A stretch of 64,000 nucleotides of DNA from NCBI GenBank assembly GCA_965226945.1, contig OZ245717.1, forward strand, positions 2,170,001 through 2,234,000, given 5' to 3'. Positions 8,609 through 18,158 of the stretch are shown in pieces. The notes under the pieces were generated by a model. The model searched no databases and was not told where the DNA came from. It saw nothing but the letters and a program-made list of their open reading frames with translations. The stretch is from SYLG01 sp965226945 (GTDB lineage: Bacteria; Planctomycetota; Planctomycetia; Gemmatales; Gemmataceae). Numbering within the stretch: the first letter of the stretch is position 1; each line of letters opens with the position of its first letter. The position numbers and the translations under genes are program-made.

Positions 8609-9925
8609 ATGCGCCGATGTCTGCGATATGCCTTCCTATTCTGCCTCGCGGTCCCTTCCTTAGGATTGGCATTTTGGCCCGAAGATCCCAAGGCCGCCGC
8701 GCCGACCCTCACCGGCAAGGATGCCCTCGGCGACTGGACGACCGATGCACCCGGCGTCAGGCGGAAGATCACGGTCAACGAGTTGTCGATGCCCTACGAC
8801 ACTCCTTCCGCCCTTAACTTTCCTCGCGTCGCCACTCGTCCCGAGGGAGCCTGGCCCAAGGCGCCAACAGGGTTTGAAGTGACCGAGTTCGCAACGAAGC
8901 TAGTCGAACCCCGCGTCATCGTGCGCGCGCCTAACGGCGATCTGTTCCTTGCCGAAAGCCGGGCGAATCGCATCCGCGTGCTGCGCGATGCCGACGGTGA
9001 TGGCAAGCCGGAAATCAACGAAGTCTTTGCGACCGGACTCAACCGCCCCTTCGGCATCGCCTTCCACCCGGTCGGACCCGAACCCCAATTCATCCTGATC
9101 GGCAACACCGACGCGGTGGTGCGTTTCCCCTACAAGAACGGCGACACCAAGACTTCGGCCAAGCCCGAGACGCTCATCAAGAATATCCCGAGCGGCAACG
9201 AGAGAGTGGGCGGCGGCGGTCACTGGACACGCGACGTGAAGTTCTCCGCCGACGGAAAAACCCTCTTTGTCTCGGTCGGCTCGCGATCCAACGTCGATGA
9301 CGACGAGCGGGAGAACCGCCGCGCCGCCATCCTGGCGTTCGACCCCGACGGCAAAAACGAACGGATCTTCGCTTCCGGCATCCGCAACCCCGTCGGCCTG
9401 GCGATTCATCCCAAAACCGGCCAACTCTGGACCTCGGTCAACGAACGCGACGCGCTCGGCGATAACCTGGTGCCCGACTACATCACCCATGTCGAAGAGG
9501 GTGGTTTTTATGGCTGGCCCTGGTTCTACCTTGGTCCCAACCAGGATCCGCGCCACCCGGGCAAACGAGCCGACCTCATGAATAAGGTCATCGTTCCCGA
9601 TGTGCTTTTGCAGTCGCACATGGCATCGCTCTGCCTGACCTTTTACGATGGCGCCCAGTTTCCCAAGGCCTATTTCCATGAAGGGTTCGCTTGCGAGCAC
9701 GGCTCGTGGAATCGCGCGCGCCGTGTCGGCTACAAGGTCATTCGCATTCCGATGAACGGGGGAAAAGCCACCGGGGAATACGAAGATTTCCTCACGGGCT
9801 TCGTCACCAAGGAGGGGAATGTCTGGGGCCGGCCCGTCGGCGTGACCGTGGCCAGCGACGGCGCGTTGATGGTGAGCGACGATGGCTCCGGCACAATCTG
9901 GCGCGTCGCCTACAAGGGGAAGTAA
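8609..9925 (+). CDS. exported sorbosone dehydrogenase-like six-bladed propeller protein
   Basis: A 438-residue secreted protein with an N-terminal signal sequence (MRRCLRYAFLFCLAVPSLG). The rest matches the soluble glucose/sorbosone dehydrogenase family: FATKLVEPRVIVRAPNGDLF, a DADGDGKPE calcium-loop-like piece, GLNRPFGIAFHP, FASGIRNPVGLAIHP, HVEEGGFYGWPW and the closing SDDGSGTIWRV. Members oxidise aldoses or sorbosone using PQQ or are heme-linked; many planctomycete copies have no tested substrate. An upstream in-frame TTG at 8585 is ignored because CGAGGA precedes ATG 8609 and the signal peptide begins there. The hairpin at 9930-9963 ends the unit. Confidence 0.85.
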   Translation: MRRCLRYAFLFCLAVPSLGLAFWPEDPKAAAPTLTGKDALGDWTTDAPGVRRKITVNELSMPYDTPSALNFPRVATRPEGAWPKAPTGFEVTEFATKLVEPRVIVRAPNGDLFLAESRANRIRVLRDADGDGKPEINEVFATGLNRPFGIAFHPVGPEPQFILIGNTDAVVRFPYKNGDTKTSAKPETLIKNIPSGNERVGGGGHWTRDVKFSADGKTLFVSVGSRSNVDDDERENRRAAILAFDPDGKNERIFASGIRNPVGLAIHPKTGQLWTSVNERDALGDNLVPDYITHVEEGGFYGWPWFYLGPNQDPRHPGKRADLMNKVIVPDVLLQSHMASLCLTFYDGAQFPKAYFHEGFACEHGSWNRARRVGYKVIRIPMNGGKATGEYEDFLTGFVTKEGNVWGRPVGVTVASDGALMVSDDGSGTIWRVAYKGK

Positions 9926-9929
9926 GCAG

Positions 9930-9963
9930 GTTCGCCGCCAGGACCTCGGTCCTGACGGCGAAC
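9930..9963 (+). terminator. rho-independent terminator
   Basis: A 15-bp stem with one mismatch (9930-9944 with 9949-9963), loop CTCG, followed by GTTTCTT. It starts 5 bases after the stop of the sorbosone-dehydrogenase-like gene and before the DUF1559 start, so it likely separates the two. Confidence 0.62.
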
Positions 9964-10004
9964 GTTTCTTGACGATGCACGCATCCTCCGCTGGAGCGAT
10001 TGCC

Positions 10005-10958
10005 ATGCGCGGCCGCGCCGCCTTCACCTTGATCGAACTGCTCGTTGTGATCGCCATCATCGCGGTGCTCATCGGCCTTTTGGTGCCGGCGGTGCAAAAG
10101 GTGCGCGCGGCCGCGGCGCGGATTTCTTGCGGCAACAACCTGAAGCAGATCGGCCTGGCACTTCACGCACATCATGACAGCCGCGGTCGCTTTCCCGCCG
10201 GCAGAGGCTCTCCCTTGCCAGCGGTCTTTTCCGCGCAGGCGCAACTCCTTCCCTTCCTGGAACAGGAGACACTCCAGCGTACGATCGATTTCACTTCGGC
10301 TCCCGTGACCTTCTCGGTGGCCAACGGCCCCACTTACGATGGCACCATCAATCTTGCGGCTGCGCAAACCATCGTCAAAACCTACCTTTGCCCGGCCGAT
10401 CCGGCCGGCGACCGCGTACCCGGCTCCGCCTTTGGCGCCACAAGTTACGCCGCCAATGCGGGAAGCGGAGCCATTGATCTCGGCAGCCTGACGATTGCCG
10501 ATGGCGTTTTTTTCCTCGGATCAACAATTGGATTTCGCGACCTGCTTGATGGCTCTTCACAGACCGCCGCCTTCTCCGAGCGCACCCTGGGCCCTGGATC
10601 CATCGGGAATGATCGCCCTAAGTTGATTCTGGAACAACCCGCGGGTGCCGACCCCACGACAGCCGCTTGCGACTCCGCCACGGGCAACTGGAACACCGAT
10701 CGGGGCGCCAAGTGGATCCTCGGGAACTACGGCAACACTCTGTACAACCACGCCCTACCCCCCAATCCCGCTTCGGCCTGGGACTGCATGGATGTGCGCC
10801 AGCAAAAGGGGCGGCTGGCGGCGCGCAGCCAGCATGCCGGCGGCGTGTCGATTCTCTTTTGCGATGGCGGCGTACGCTTCATCACCAACGCGACCTCGGC
10901 CTCGGTCTGGCAGGCGATCGCGACCCGGGCCGGTGGAGAAATCGCCACCCTTCCTTGA
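10005..10958 (+). CDS. DUF1559 prepilin-like protein with H-X9-DG tail
   Basis: A 317-residue protein starting with a type IV pilin-like leader: a short basic part, then FTLIELLVVIAIIAVLIGLL, the classic cleavage and methylation motif with its hydrophobic helix. After it come VPAVQKVRAAAARISCGNNLKQIGLALHAHHD and a DUF1559 body, ending in the family signature HAGGVSILFCDGGV (His, nine residues, Asp-Gly). Planctomycetes carry many such proteins; they are thought to be pseudopilins of a secretion-like system, but the function is unproven. TGGAG 8 bases before ATG 10005 decides the start; the frame extends upstream through the terminator of the previous gene, which argues against longer starts. 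Confidence 0.9.
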   Translation: MRGRAAFTLIELLVVIAIIAVLIGLLVPAVQKVRAAAARISCGNNLKQIGLALHAHHDSRGRFPAGRGSPLPAVFSAQAQLLPFLEQETLQRTIDFTSAPVTFSVANGPTYDGTINLAAAQTIVKTYLCPADPAGDRVPGSAFGATSYAANAGSGAIDLGSLTIADGVFFLGSTIGFRDLLDGSSQTAAFSERTLGPGSIGNDRPKLILEQPAGADPTTAACDSATGNWNTDRGAKWILGNYGNTLYNHALPPNPASAWDCMDVRQQKGRLAARSQHAGGVSILFCDGGVRFITNATSASVWQAIATRAGGEIATLP

Positions 10959-11389
10959 TCGTAAAAGGCGAGTGGCGGCCGTGCATGCGCCTGATGAAGT
11001 ACTCTAACCCATCCGCCACGATCACGAGCCATCGCTGTACCCCGGCATGGCGACTGCCCCAGCAGGTGCGGATGGCCAGTTCCTTCAGCCTTGACGATCT
11101 CTTACTCCATCTTGCCTTTCACCTCATCCTCTGGAACGCTCACAGACCGAATCTCCTGCCGGTGCGGTTACCAGCCCGAAGAAATGGATCGATCGAAGTC
11201 TGCAAGAATACTCGTCCCAATTCTGTAACGTTTACCGCCGTTCCGCTTGAATTCAGAGTATGAACCACCGGTCAACTCGGCGGATCGCCCTCGAAAACCA
11301 ATCCCGGCTCTTTGTCCGGGGTGACGCTACCGCGGGTCGAGGTAGGTCGTTCTTCGAAATTCCATCCACTCGACATGTAAGAGGGTTCC
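10959..11389. other. intergenic region, no gene seen
   Basis: This 431-base stretch lies between the DUF1559 gene and the hydrolase. Open frames running through it lack start signals and resemble nothing recognised. The promoter of the hydrolase is expected within its last 150 bases, but no convincing motif was found. Confidence 0.45.
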
Positions 11390-12478
11390 ATGAGAAAGAG
11401 ATTCCCCGAGACGATGCATTTACTCATTCTGTCTATTGGAATCATGGCAACAGCACCCGGAGCGTCGTCCAAGGCCTACGCCCAGGGAGTTAAAGATCTT
11501 CAAACACCGAAAGACCCCCTGGTGTTGAAGGCACAAGGCAGCTTCTATGTGGGCGGAGAAACGGTCAAGCAGACGAGAGTCGAGCTCGGCAGCTTCGGCC
11601 CGTCCGGCCAAATCAGTATTAACCAAATGTATGTCCGGTACATGATCCCTCAGGGCGGCGACAAGCCGCCGGTTGTGATGGTGCACGGTGCGACTCTCAG
11701 CGGCAAGTGCTGGGAGACCACACCCGATGGCCGAATGGGATGGGATGAATACTTCGTGCGCAAAGGTCACGCTACTTATGTTCCAGATCAAATTGCACGG
11801 GGGCGCTCGGGGTTTAACCAGGCGGCATTCAACAACGTTCGCGCGGGGGAAGCTCAGCCAAGCGCAATGCCATCGATTTGGCGATTCAGTGATGAGAACA
11901 ATTGGACGAACTTTCGATTCGGCCCGAAACTCGGCGAGTCGTTTAAGGACGAACGGTTTCCGCTCGAAGCCCTGGCAGAACTGTCGAAACAGGCCGTCCC
12001 CGATATCAGCACGAGTCTCCCTCGGAACAATCCCCATGCCAAAGCATTGGCAGAATTGGCAACCCAGTTGAAAGGCGCCGTGCTTTTGGGGCACTCCCAG
12101 TCGGGCAGCTTTCCCCTCGAAGCGGCACTGACCGATTCAGCACACGTCAAGGGTGCCATTGTGATCGAGCCAGGGGGCATACGGCCAAACTATACGGAAA
12201 AGCAAATTGCCACGCTGGCGAAACTGCCCATCCTGGTTGTCTTTGGCGATCATCTCGACGATAGTCCGATCGAGATTACCGGACATTTCTGGAAGAGATC
12301 ATTCGATGGTTGCAAGTCGTTCATCACACGTGTGAATGCGGCGGGCGGTAAAGCTGAGATGCTCTATCTGCCAGACAATGGCATCCGCGGCAATAGTCAT
12401 ATGCTCATGCAGGACAAAAACAATTCTGAGATCGCTGATCTGATCCTGAAATGGATGGAAAAAAACGTGGCCAAATAG
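11390..12478 (+). CDS. exported alpha/beta hydrolase (esterase-like)
   Basis: A 362-residue protein with an N-terminal hydrophobic signal segment ending near ASSKAYA. The alpha/beta-hydrolase fold shows as VVMVHGATLSGKCWE (oxyanion loop), GHSQSG with the nucleophilic serine, LVVFGDHLDD (likely acid) and GNSHMLMQD with the catalytic histidine. Similar proteins are annotated as esterases or hydrolases acting on small ester substrates; the target cannot be named. GAGGG precedes ATG 11390. The gene has no close same-strand partner, and its codon use is a little less GC-rich than its neighbours. Confidence 0.8.
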   Translation: MRKRFPETMHLLILSIGIMATAPGASSKAYAQGVKDLQTPKDPLVLKAQGSFYVGGETVKQTRVELGSFGPSGQISINQMYVRYMIPQGGDKPPVVMVHGATLSGKCWETTPDGRMGWDEYFVRKGHATYVPDQIARGRSGFNQAAFNNVRAGEAQPSAMPSIWRFSDENNWTNFRFGPKLGESFKDERFPLEALAELSKQAVPDISTSLPRNNPHAKALAELATQLKGAVLLGHSQSGSFPLEAALTDSAHVKGAIVIEPGGIRPNYTEKQIATLAKLPILVVFGDHLDDSPIEITGHFWKRSFDGCKSFITRVNAAGGKAEMLYLPDNGIRGNSHMLMQDKNNSEIADLILKWMEKNVAK

Positions 12479-12964
12479 TCGACTTCGGGCGTCGAGCAAA
12501 GCGTGGGATCCATCCTGGCTCTCGTCCTCCGGTCGCGATGCCCGTTCGGGCTGCTGCAACCGATCACCGTAGTCGTGCTCCGCCGCGCGGCGCAAGAACA
12601 CGGTGCCAGCCGGACATCAGCGCCCCGCGGTACGGCAAGGATGGATCGCATTGGCCGAAGCCAGAAGCTGATCCTCGCCCCGACGCGCATTGGTCAAATC
12701 GTTCGCATAACCGGCCAGCCGCTCACGCGAGGTCGCCTCGTCCCGATTGAGAGCAAGCTGATCCAAAAGAACCGGCTGACCGCGAGTTCCTACTTCAAGG
12801 GCGTCCACAAACTCGTTACCGGTTTGGAAGATCATTTCTCTGCGACCTGCATGTCATGGGAATGGGCGCTCGTACCACCAATAATTTTGAAATTTCGCGC
12901 ACAGGCCCGAGATTTCCTAGCAAAAACAGAACCCTCGTTTCTTTCACATCCAGGGAGTCTCTCC
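12479..12964. other. intergenic region with possible decayed coding sequence
   Basis: This 486-base stretch precedes the aldo/keto reductase. A minus-strand frame at 12617-12835 reads like protein (hydrophilic, DQLALNRDEATSRERLAGYA) but has no start signal and no family I recognise; the plus strand is also open. It could be a gene remnant. The reductase promoter and a GGGAG site before 12965 lie at its right end. Confidence 0.3.
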
Positions 12965-13996
12965 ATGTCCGAATCGAGTGATCGTCGTGAGTTTCTGCGC
13001 ACCTCGCTGGTCGGAGCGGCGGCCTTGGCCGCCATCAATCCAGGCAGTGCTGCAAGCGCTGACGCAGGAGACAGGGGCCTGCCCACGCGGCCCCTTGGCA
13101 AGACAGGAGAAAAGGTCTCGATCCTTTGCCTGGGCGGCTGGCACATCGGCTCGGTCGCCGACGAAAACGAGGCGATCAAGATCATGCATGCCGCGCTCGA
13201 CAACGGCATGACCTTTTTCGACAACGCCTGGGACTATCACGACGGGGGAAGCGAAACGATCATGGGCAAGGCGCTCGCCTTCGAAGGCAAGCGCAAGCAA
13301 TGTTTCCTCATGACCAAGAATTGCGGCCGCGACGCCAAGACGGTGCAGCAACATCTGGAAGACAGTTTGCGCCGGCTCAAAACCGATGTGATCGATCTGA
13401 TACAGTTTCATGAAATCAACTACGACAACGATCCGGAATGGATCGTGGAGCGAGGCGGGCTCAAAACCCTGATCGACGCCAAGAAGGCGGGAAAAATTCG
13501 CTACCTCGGCTACACGGGCCACAAGGATCCGCGCACACACTTGAAGATGCTGCCGGTGCACACCTGGGACACGGTGCAAATGCCGATCAACATTTGCGAC
13601 TGGCACTATCGTAGTTTCACCAAGCAGGTGCTGCCCGAAGCCCAGAAAGCCGGAGTCGCGGCAATTGGCATGAAGAGCCTGGGCGGCGGCGCCAACGGCA
13701 TGGGCCGCTTCGTCAGCGCGGGAATCTGTTCGGTCGAGGACGCCTTGACCTATTCGCTCAGCCAGCCGATCGCATCACTGGTCGTGGGCATCGATTCGAT
13801 GAAGGTGCTTGAGCAGGACCTCAAAATTGGCCGCAACTTCAAGCAGCTCGACGAAGAGGGAATTCAGAAACTCGCCGCCAAGGTCAAAACCGTGGCGGGC
13901 GACGGCCGGCACGAGCGGTTCAAATCGACGCAAATGTACGATGGGGCCTACCACCGCGCCCAGCATGGTTTGACGGAAAAGGATGTCCAAGGTTAA
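12965..13996 (+). CDS. Tat-exported aldo/keto reductase
   Basis: A 343-residue protein. The N-terminus SSDRREFLRTSLVGAAALAA is a twin-arginine signal, so the enzyme is likely folded in the cytoplasm and exported. The body is an aldo/keto reductase TIM barrel starting PLGKTGEKVSILCLGGWHIG. The catalytic tetrad is visible: Asp and Tyr in FFDNAWDYHDG, Lys in MTKNCG, His in LIQFHEINY. Such planctomycete proteins use NADPH to reduce carbonyl groups; the substrate is unknown. GGGAG 8 bases before ATG 12965 supports this start over a frame running from 12503, which lacks any homology before this point. Confidence 0.9.
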   Translation: MSESSDRREFLRTSLVGAAALAAINPGSAASADAGDRGLPTRPLGKTGEKVSILCLGGWHIGSVADENEAIKIMHAALDNGMTFFDNAWDYHDGGSETIMGKALAFEGKRKQCFLMTKNCGRDAKTVQQHLEDSLRRLKTDVIDLIQFHEINYDNDPEWIVERGGLKTLIDAKKAGKIRYLGYTGHKDPRTHLKMLPVHTWDTVQMPINICDWHYRSFTKQVLPEAQKAGVAAIGMKSLGGGANGMGRFVSAGICSVEDALTYSLSQPIASLVVGIDSMKVLEQDLKIGRNFKQLDEEGIQKLAAKVKTVAGDGRHERFKSTQMYDGAYHRAQHGLTEKDVQG

Positions 13997-14023
13997 TGGG
14001 TTGGCGGAAAACCGCCTTCCCCA
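13997..14023 (+). terminator. hairpin after aldo/keto reductase
   Basis: TGGG/CCCA and GGCGG/CCGCC stems with a small TT internal loop close an AAAA loop immediately after the TAA stop. There is no T-run behind it, so termination is likely but not certain. Confidence 0.4.
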
Positions 14024-14221
14024 TCCACCGGCCGAATGGCCAGCTCTCTGTCCAAACTCCTGATCCTCTTGCGACTTCGCAATGGGGTCCTGGCGTTTGT
14101 TCATTTTTTGCACAGTACGGCCAGGGAGCGAAAAAACTCTCTCATCTTTCTTGCGTGCATTGATCGACGGCGGTAGGTGCAATTATGATGGCATCAACGC
14201 AACGATTGAGGATGGGAACCG

Positions 14222-14497
14222 ATGAACAACCGCATGCTTCGCCTTGGCCGCGAAATCTTGCAAGCTCTGCTTTCCGGGGCGCTCGTGGTGTGGATCTGCT
14301 CGGCACCGCTGGTGTGGATTCTTCAAGACGGCCTGGGGCCCGACATGGTTGAGAGCGGTGGTGGCCGGGCGTTGATCAAGTTCTTGGTCTTATGGGGCCT
14401 TCCCGCCCTCTTACTCGCCACTCCCCTGGTCGGCATGGCCATGCTTGAACGGCGGTCCGCAGCCAAGCGAGCGTCGCAGGGCAAGCAGGCGGGCTAA
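14222..14497 (+). CDS. small two-helix membrane protein, unknown function
   Basis: A 91-residue protein with two hydrophobic segments, about residues 13-33 (ILQALLSGALVVWICSAPLV) and 50-72 (LIKFLVLWGLPALLLATPLV), and a basic C-terminus (RRSAAKRASQGKQ). GAGGATGGGA precedes the ATG. No family is recognised. It stands alone, between the aldo/keto reductase and a monooxygenase on the same strand, with about 220 bases on each side. Confidence 0.6.
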   Translation: MNNRMLRLGREILQALLSGALVVWICSAPLVWILQDGLGPDMVESGGGRALIKFLVLWGLPALLLATPLVGMAMLERRSAAKRASQGKQAG

Positions 14498-14714
14498 GCA
14501 GGTCACGCCGCTTCCGGTCATCGGTTGTCAACTGCCAAGTCTGGCCTGCTCGGACTTTCCCACGCAAATCATCGCAAGACCTCTTTCAACACCCGGTTCG
14601 CGCAACGCGAGGCCGGGCGCTCATTCCATTAGGAGTCGTCCCCGCGAGGCATAGGATAGCTGCCGTGCTGTAATAAGTGTTTTCTCGCATCAGGCAGGCC
14701 AACAGAAAACCCCC

Positions 14715-16229
14715 ATGAGCATGGCAGGGGCCCAGGTATTGATCGCGGGGGCCGGGCCGACGGGGCTTGTCCTCGCGCTCTGGCTGGCGAAGGCCGGCAT
14801 TTGCGTGCGCCTGATCGATCGCAAGCCGGGTCCTGGCGAAGGTTCTCGGGCGATCGTCATCCATGCGCGCACGCTGGAGTTCTATCGCCAACTCGGTATC
14901 GCCGCTGACCTGATTGCCAGGGCGTTTCGAGTCGATCGGCTGAACCTGCGTAGTGCCACGCGCAAAGTGGCAACCATCTCGTTCGAAGATGTCGGTAAGA
15001 ACGAGAGCCCCTACCCGTTTGTGATCAGTTATCCGCAAGACGCCCACGAACGCTACCTGATCGACTGTCTGCATGCCCTGGGCATTGAAGTCGAATGGAA
15101 CACCGAGTTGATCGCCGTCACGCAAAACCAAGAAGCCGCGCACGCGGTGCTTCGCAAAAACGGCGTCGAGGAAACCTGGATCGGACCCTACCTCTGTGGA
15201 TGCGACGGAGCCCACAGCGCAGTCCGGCATAGCCTGAATATCGGCTTTCCAGGGGGAACCTACGACCAGCTTTTCTATGTGGCCGATGCCCTGGCTCAGG
15301 GCGAGTGGTCCGGCGATGAACTGACCGCGTTCATCGCCCCCAAGAGCTTTTGCCTGGTCGTGCCAGTGCGTGAGCAAGGGATGTTTCGCTTCATTGGACT
15401 CGTGCCCGAGGCGCTACGCGTCAAGACCGATGTTTCCTTCGCCGATTTGCGGGCCGGTGTCGAACAACAGACCGCCACGCGCATCACCCAGGTCAATTGG
15501 TTCTCGACCTACCGGGTTCATCACCGGGTCGCGGAACAATTCCGGCAGGGTCGAGTTTTCCTGGCAGGCGATGCGGGCCATGTGCACAGTCCCGCCGGCG
15601 GCCAGGGAATGAACACCGGCATTGGCGACGCGGTGAATCTGGCCTGGAAACTGGCCGCCGTGCTTCGCGGTCAATCCGCGGCAAGTCTCCTCGATTCCTA
15701 CGAACCGGAGCGGATCCCCTTTGCCCAGTCGCTGGTTGCCAAGACCGACCGCGTTTTCGAATTTGCCGTGGGGCGCGGTATGATCAATGAGCTGGTGCGG
15801 ACCTATCTGATTCCCTACCTGCTGCCGCTGGCCTTACGATTCGCGGCCGTGAGGCGGGCACAATTCCGGCTCGTCTCCCAGACGCGCATCACCTACCGCG
15901 ACTGCGATTTCAATGCCGGCGCGGCGGGCAGCCTCCGAGGGGGCGACCGGTTGCCCTGGGTCGAAGCGCTCGACAACTTCGCGCCTCTACGTTCCCGCGA
16001 ATGGCAGGTGCATGTCTACGGCCAGCCAAGTCCCGCCCTGGGCGATTTTTGTTCCCGGCGCCATCTCGCGCTTCACGCCTGGCCATGGACGAAGCAGACG
16101 GGCCAGGTCGGATTGAGGAAAGATGCCTGTTACCTGGTACGACCCGATGGCTACATCGGATTCATTTCGAGGGCGCAGCAGGTGGATGAACTGGAGGCCT
16201 ACCTGCGACCACTGAGCGGCGACGAATAA
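14715..16229 (+). CDS. FAD-dependent aromatic-ring monooxygenase (PF01494)
   Basis: A 504-residue flavoprotein. The FAD Rossmann motif is at residues 7-30 (VLIAGAGPTGLVLALWLAKA), and the flavin/substrate motif GDAGHVHSPAGGQGMNTGIGDAVNLAWKL lies near residue 290. The length and the C-terminal thioredoxin-like extension (FAPLRSREWQVHVYG to LVRPDGYIGFISRA) fit the phenol hydroxylase/MhpA/PgaE group, which adds one oxygen atom to aromatic rings using NAD(P)H. No ring-cleavage or transport gene is adjacent, so the substrate is open. It is only distantly similar to the frameshifted monooxygenase at 1718-2966. Confidence 0.87.
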   Translation: MSMAGAQVLIAGAGPTGLVLALWLAKAGICVRLIDRKPGPGEGSRAIVIHARTLEFYRQLGIAADLIARAFRVDRLNLRSATRKVATISFEDVGKNESPYPFVISYPQDAHERYLIDCLHALGIEVEWNTELIAVTQNQEAAHAVLRKNGVEETWIGPYLCGCDGAHSAVRHSLNIGFPGGTYDQLFYVADALAQGEWSGDELTAFIAPKSFCLVVPVREQGMFRFIGLVPEALRVKTDVSFADLRAGVEQQTATRITQVNWFSTYRVHHRVAEQFRQGRVFLAGDAGHVHSPAGGQGMNTGIGDAVNLAWKLAAVLRGQSAASLLDSYEPERIPFAQSLVAKTDRVFEFAVGRGMINELVRTYLIPYLLPLALRFAAVRRAQFRLVSQTRITYRDCDFNAGAAGSLRGGDRLPWVEALDNFAPLRSREWQVHVYGQPSPALGDFCSRRHLALHAWPWTKQTGQVGLRKDACYLVRPDGYIGFISRAQQVDELEAYLRPLSGDE

Positions 16230-16315
16230 GAAGCCAAAAGAACTTGGTTTGTTCTGCCGGAGCGATCCTACCCTCGATTATACTCAATTTCGCTCTTCGA
16301 AGTGGCTTGAATCGC

Positions 16316-16352
16316 AATGGGCGGCTTCCTCAAAGGAGGGAACCGCCCATTT
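16316..16352 (-). terminator. hairpin between convergent genes
   Basis: AATGGGCGG at 16316-16324 pairs with CCGCCCATT at 16343-16351, with a second inner stem TTCCTC/GAGG(G)AA. It starts 10 bases beyond the stop of the outer-membrane factor gene on the minus strand and about 90 bases after the monooxygenase stop, so it may serve both transcripts. Confidence 0.6.
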
Positions 16353-16361
16353 CATTCAGCA

Positions 16362-18158
16362 TTAGATGTCGCCGCCGCCCGTGACAGGCTTGGGAGTCGC
16401 ATTCTGCGCGGGAGGATTTCCCGGAGGCGCGTTGCCGGGAGCGGGATTTCCCGGTGCCGCATTACCGGGAGCGGCGTTCCCGGGATTCACCTTGGGCGCG
16501 GGCAATTCGCCCGGTATCGCGTTATCAGGCAGCGGATCATTCGCAAGCGGATTGGGACGCGGGGCCGAACGCGGCGCCGAGTTCGAAAGCGAGTGACTGC
16601 TGGGCCCAAGCATTTTGAGCCGTTCAAGCAACGTAATGGCGGCCGTTTCGGCCGGAGAGATCGGGACCAGGTCGCCGCCACCCAGAGCCTGGTAGGCATT
16701 GACCACAGCCGAAAGTTGCTCTCTCTTGGTGTCGATTAAGTCCATCCTGGCGTCCATCAAGTCGCGCTGCGCGAAGAGCACGTCAATGTATTCGGCCCGT
16801 GCGTTTTGGAACAGTTTGGTCGCATTGTCAACCGAGCCTTCCAGCGCCTCCAACTGCCTCTTCTTCAGGTCGATGCTCTTGCGGTAGTTCTCCGCCATCG
16901 ATACCCGGTTGATCACTTCGGTGAAGGCGTTCAGGATCGTGCGTTGGTAGTTGTAAATGCTCTCCAACTGCTTGGCGTTCGCGCTCAAATAGGCGGCCCG
17001 GATCGCCTTCTTGTTCAACAACGGTCCGACGAGATCGCCAGCGGCGGCGGCGGCAATCGATTCGGGAGTGAACAGGTACTTGGGGTTAAACGCTTCCGTA
17101 CCGACCGCGGCATTGAGCGAAAGCCTGGGATAGAAATCGGCACGGGCGACGAACACATCGAGGCCGGCGGCCGCGAGCTCTCCTTCGGCCTGACGAATAT
17201 CGGGCCGGTTCTGAATCAGTTGCGAGGGCAATCCCACACTCAACGCGTGGAGAGTCAGATCGAAGAATTTGCTGGAGTCGCGTTCGACCGTCCTCGGGTA
17301 ACGATTGATCAGGAAGTTGATCCGGTTCTCGACCTCGATGATCGTCTGCTTGACGATTAGCTTTTCGCTCTGGTTCCTTTTGACTTCCGCCTCGAACCTG
17401 AGCACCCCAAGCTCTGTGCCGCGTCCGGCATCCTTCTTGGCCTGGGCCATTTGCAAGCTTTGCTCTTGCAGCTCGATCGTTCGGTTCAGGTTTTCAATCC
17501 GTTTGTCCAGAGCCATCAGCCGGTAATAGTTCTCGGCAATTTCGGCCACCAGCTTGGTCACGAAGTAGTTGCGCTTTTCCGCGGCGGCGATGTAGCGCTG
17601 CCCGGCGGCGTCGCGAGCATTGCGCAATTTGCGCCAGATGTCGATTTCCCAGAAGACATTGATGCGGCCCACGGAGTTCCACAGAGGATCGGGGATGAGC
17701 GTGCCAGGCAAGATCGAAAGCTGGCTATCGATCGCGCCATCGCGGGTGTAAAGGCTGGGCTTATCGACACTGCCGCCGGCGCCGATCGTGGCAAAGGGCA
17801 GATAGGCACCCTGGCGGGCGAGCACATCATTACTCGCGACTTCGACTTCTTGTTCGAGGATCTTCAGTTCCCGGTTTTCCGCCAGTCCCTGTTGAAGCAG
17901 GTTGACGAGGACCGGGTCGTTGTAGAACTCTTCGATCCGAAGCTGCGACGAGTTTTCCGCTTGATTGGAAACCTCGTCGAACTCGACCTGCGGGTTGTTT
18001 TCCTCGTTGAGGGTTCCTTTGTAGTCAACCGGCAAGATGGGGCCGCCATCCGCTTCACGTAAAGCTGGGATGTGGCAAGCTGGGAGCGCCAGGAGCATGC
18101 CGCAGGCAATTGCTCGCGCAATCCCACGCTTTTTAGGCCTAGCATTCGGTTTTTTCAT
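16362..18158 (-). CDS. outer-membrane efflux factor, TolC/OprM (NodT) family lipoprotein
   Basis: A 598-residue protein. The basic start and hydrophobic stretch end in LLALPAC, a lipobox with lipidated Cys28. The body has the duplicated long helices and beta-barrel strands of RND outer-membrane factors, for example DIWRKLRNARDAAGQRYIAA, LPSQLIQNRPDIRQAEGELA and YIDVLFAQRDLMDARMDLID. It should form the exit duct of the pump encoded just upstream on the same strand. Unusually, the last ~40 residues are a low-complexity tail of repeated (N/A)PGN units (DNA about 16395-16510). It is separated from the permease gene by 535 bases that include a hairpin, so it may have its own promoter. Confidence 0.9.
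   Translation of the reverse strand: MKKPNARPKKRGIARAIACGMLLALPACHIPALREADGGPILPVDYKGTLNEENNPQVEFDEVSNQAENSSQLRIEEFYNDPVLVNLLQQGLAENRELKILEQEVEVASNDVLARQGAYLPFATIGAGGSVDKPSLYTRDGAIDSQLSILPGTLIPDPLWNSVGRINVFWEIDIWRKLRNARDAAGQRYIAAAEKRNYFVTKLVAEIAENYYRLMALDKRIENLNRTIELQEQSLQMAQAKKDAGRGTELGVLRFEAEVKRNQSEKLIVKQTIIEVENRINFLINRYPRTVERDSSKFFDLTLHALSVGLPSQLIQNRPDIRQAEGELAAAGLDVFVARADFYPRLSLNAAVGTEAFNPKYLFTPESIAAAAAGDLVGPLLNKKAIRAAYLSANAKQLESIYNYQRTILNAFTEVINRVSMAENYRKSIDLKKRQLEALEGSVDNATKLFQNARAEYIDVLFAQRDLMDARMDLIDTKREQLSAVVNAYQALGGGDLVPISPAETAAITLLERLKMLGPSSHSLSNSAPRSAPRPNPLANDPLPDNAIPGELPAPKVNPGNAAPGNAAPGNPAPGNAPPGNPPAQNATPKPVTGGGDI

Noticed and set aside
8900..10138. 412-codon minus-strand frame over the sorbosone-dehydrogenase-like gene
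   Set aside because: Antisense shadow crossing two genes and a terminator.
12617..12835. 72-codon minus-strand frame before the aldo/keto reductase
   Set aside because: Protein-like text but no start signal or family; opposite strand is equally open.
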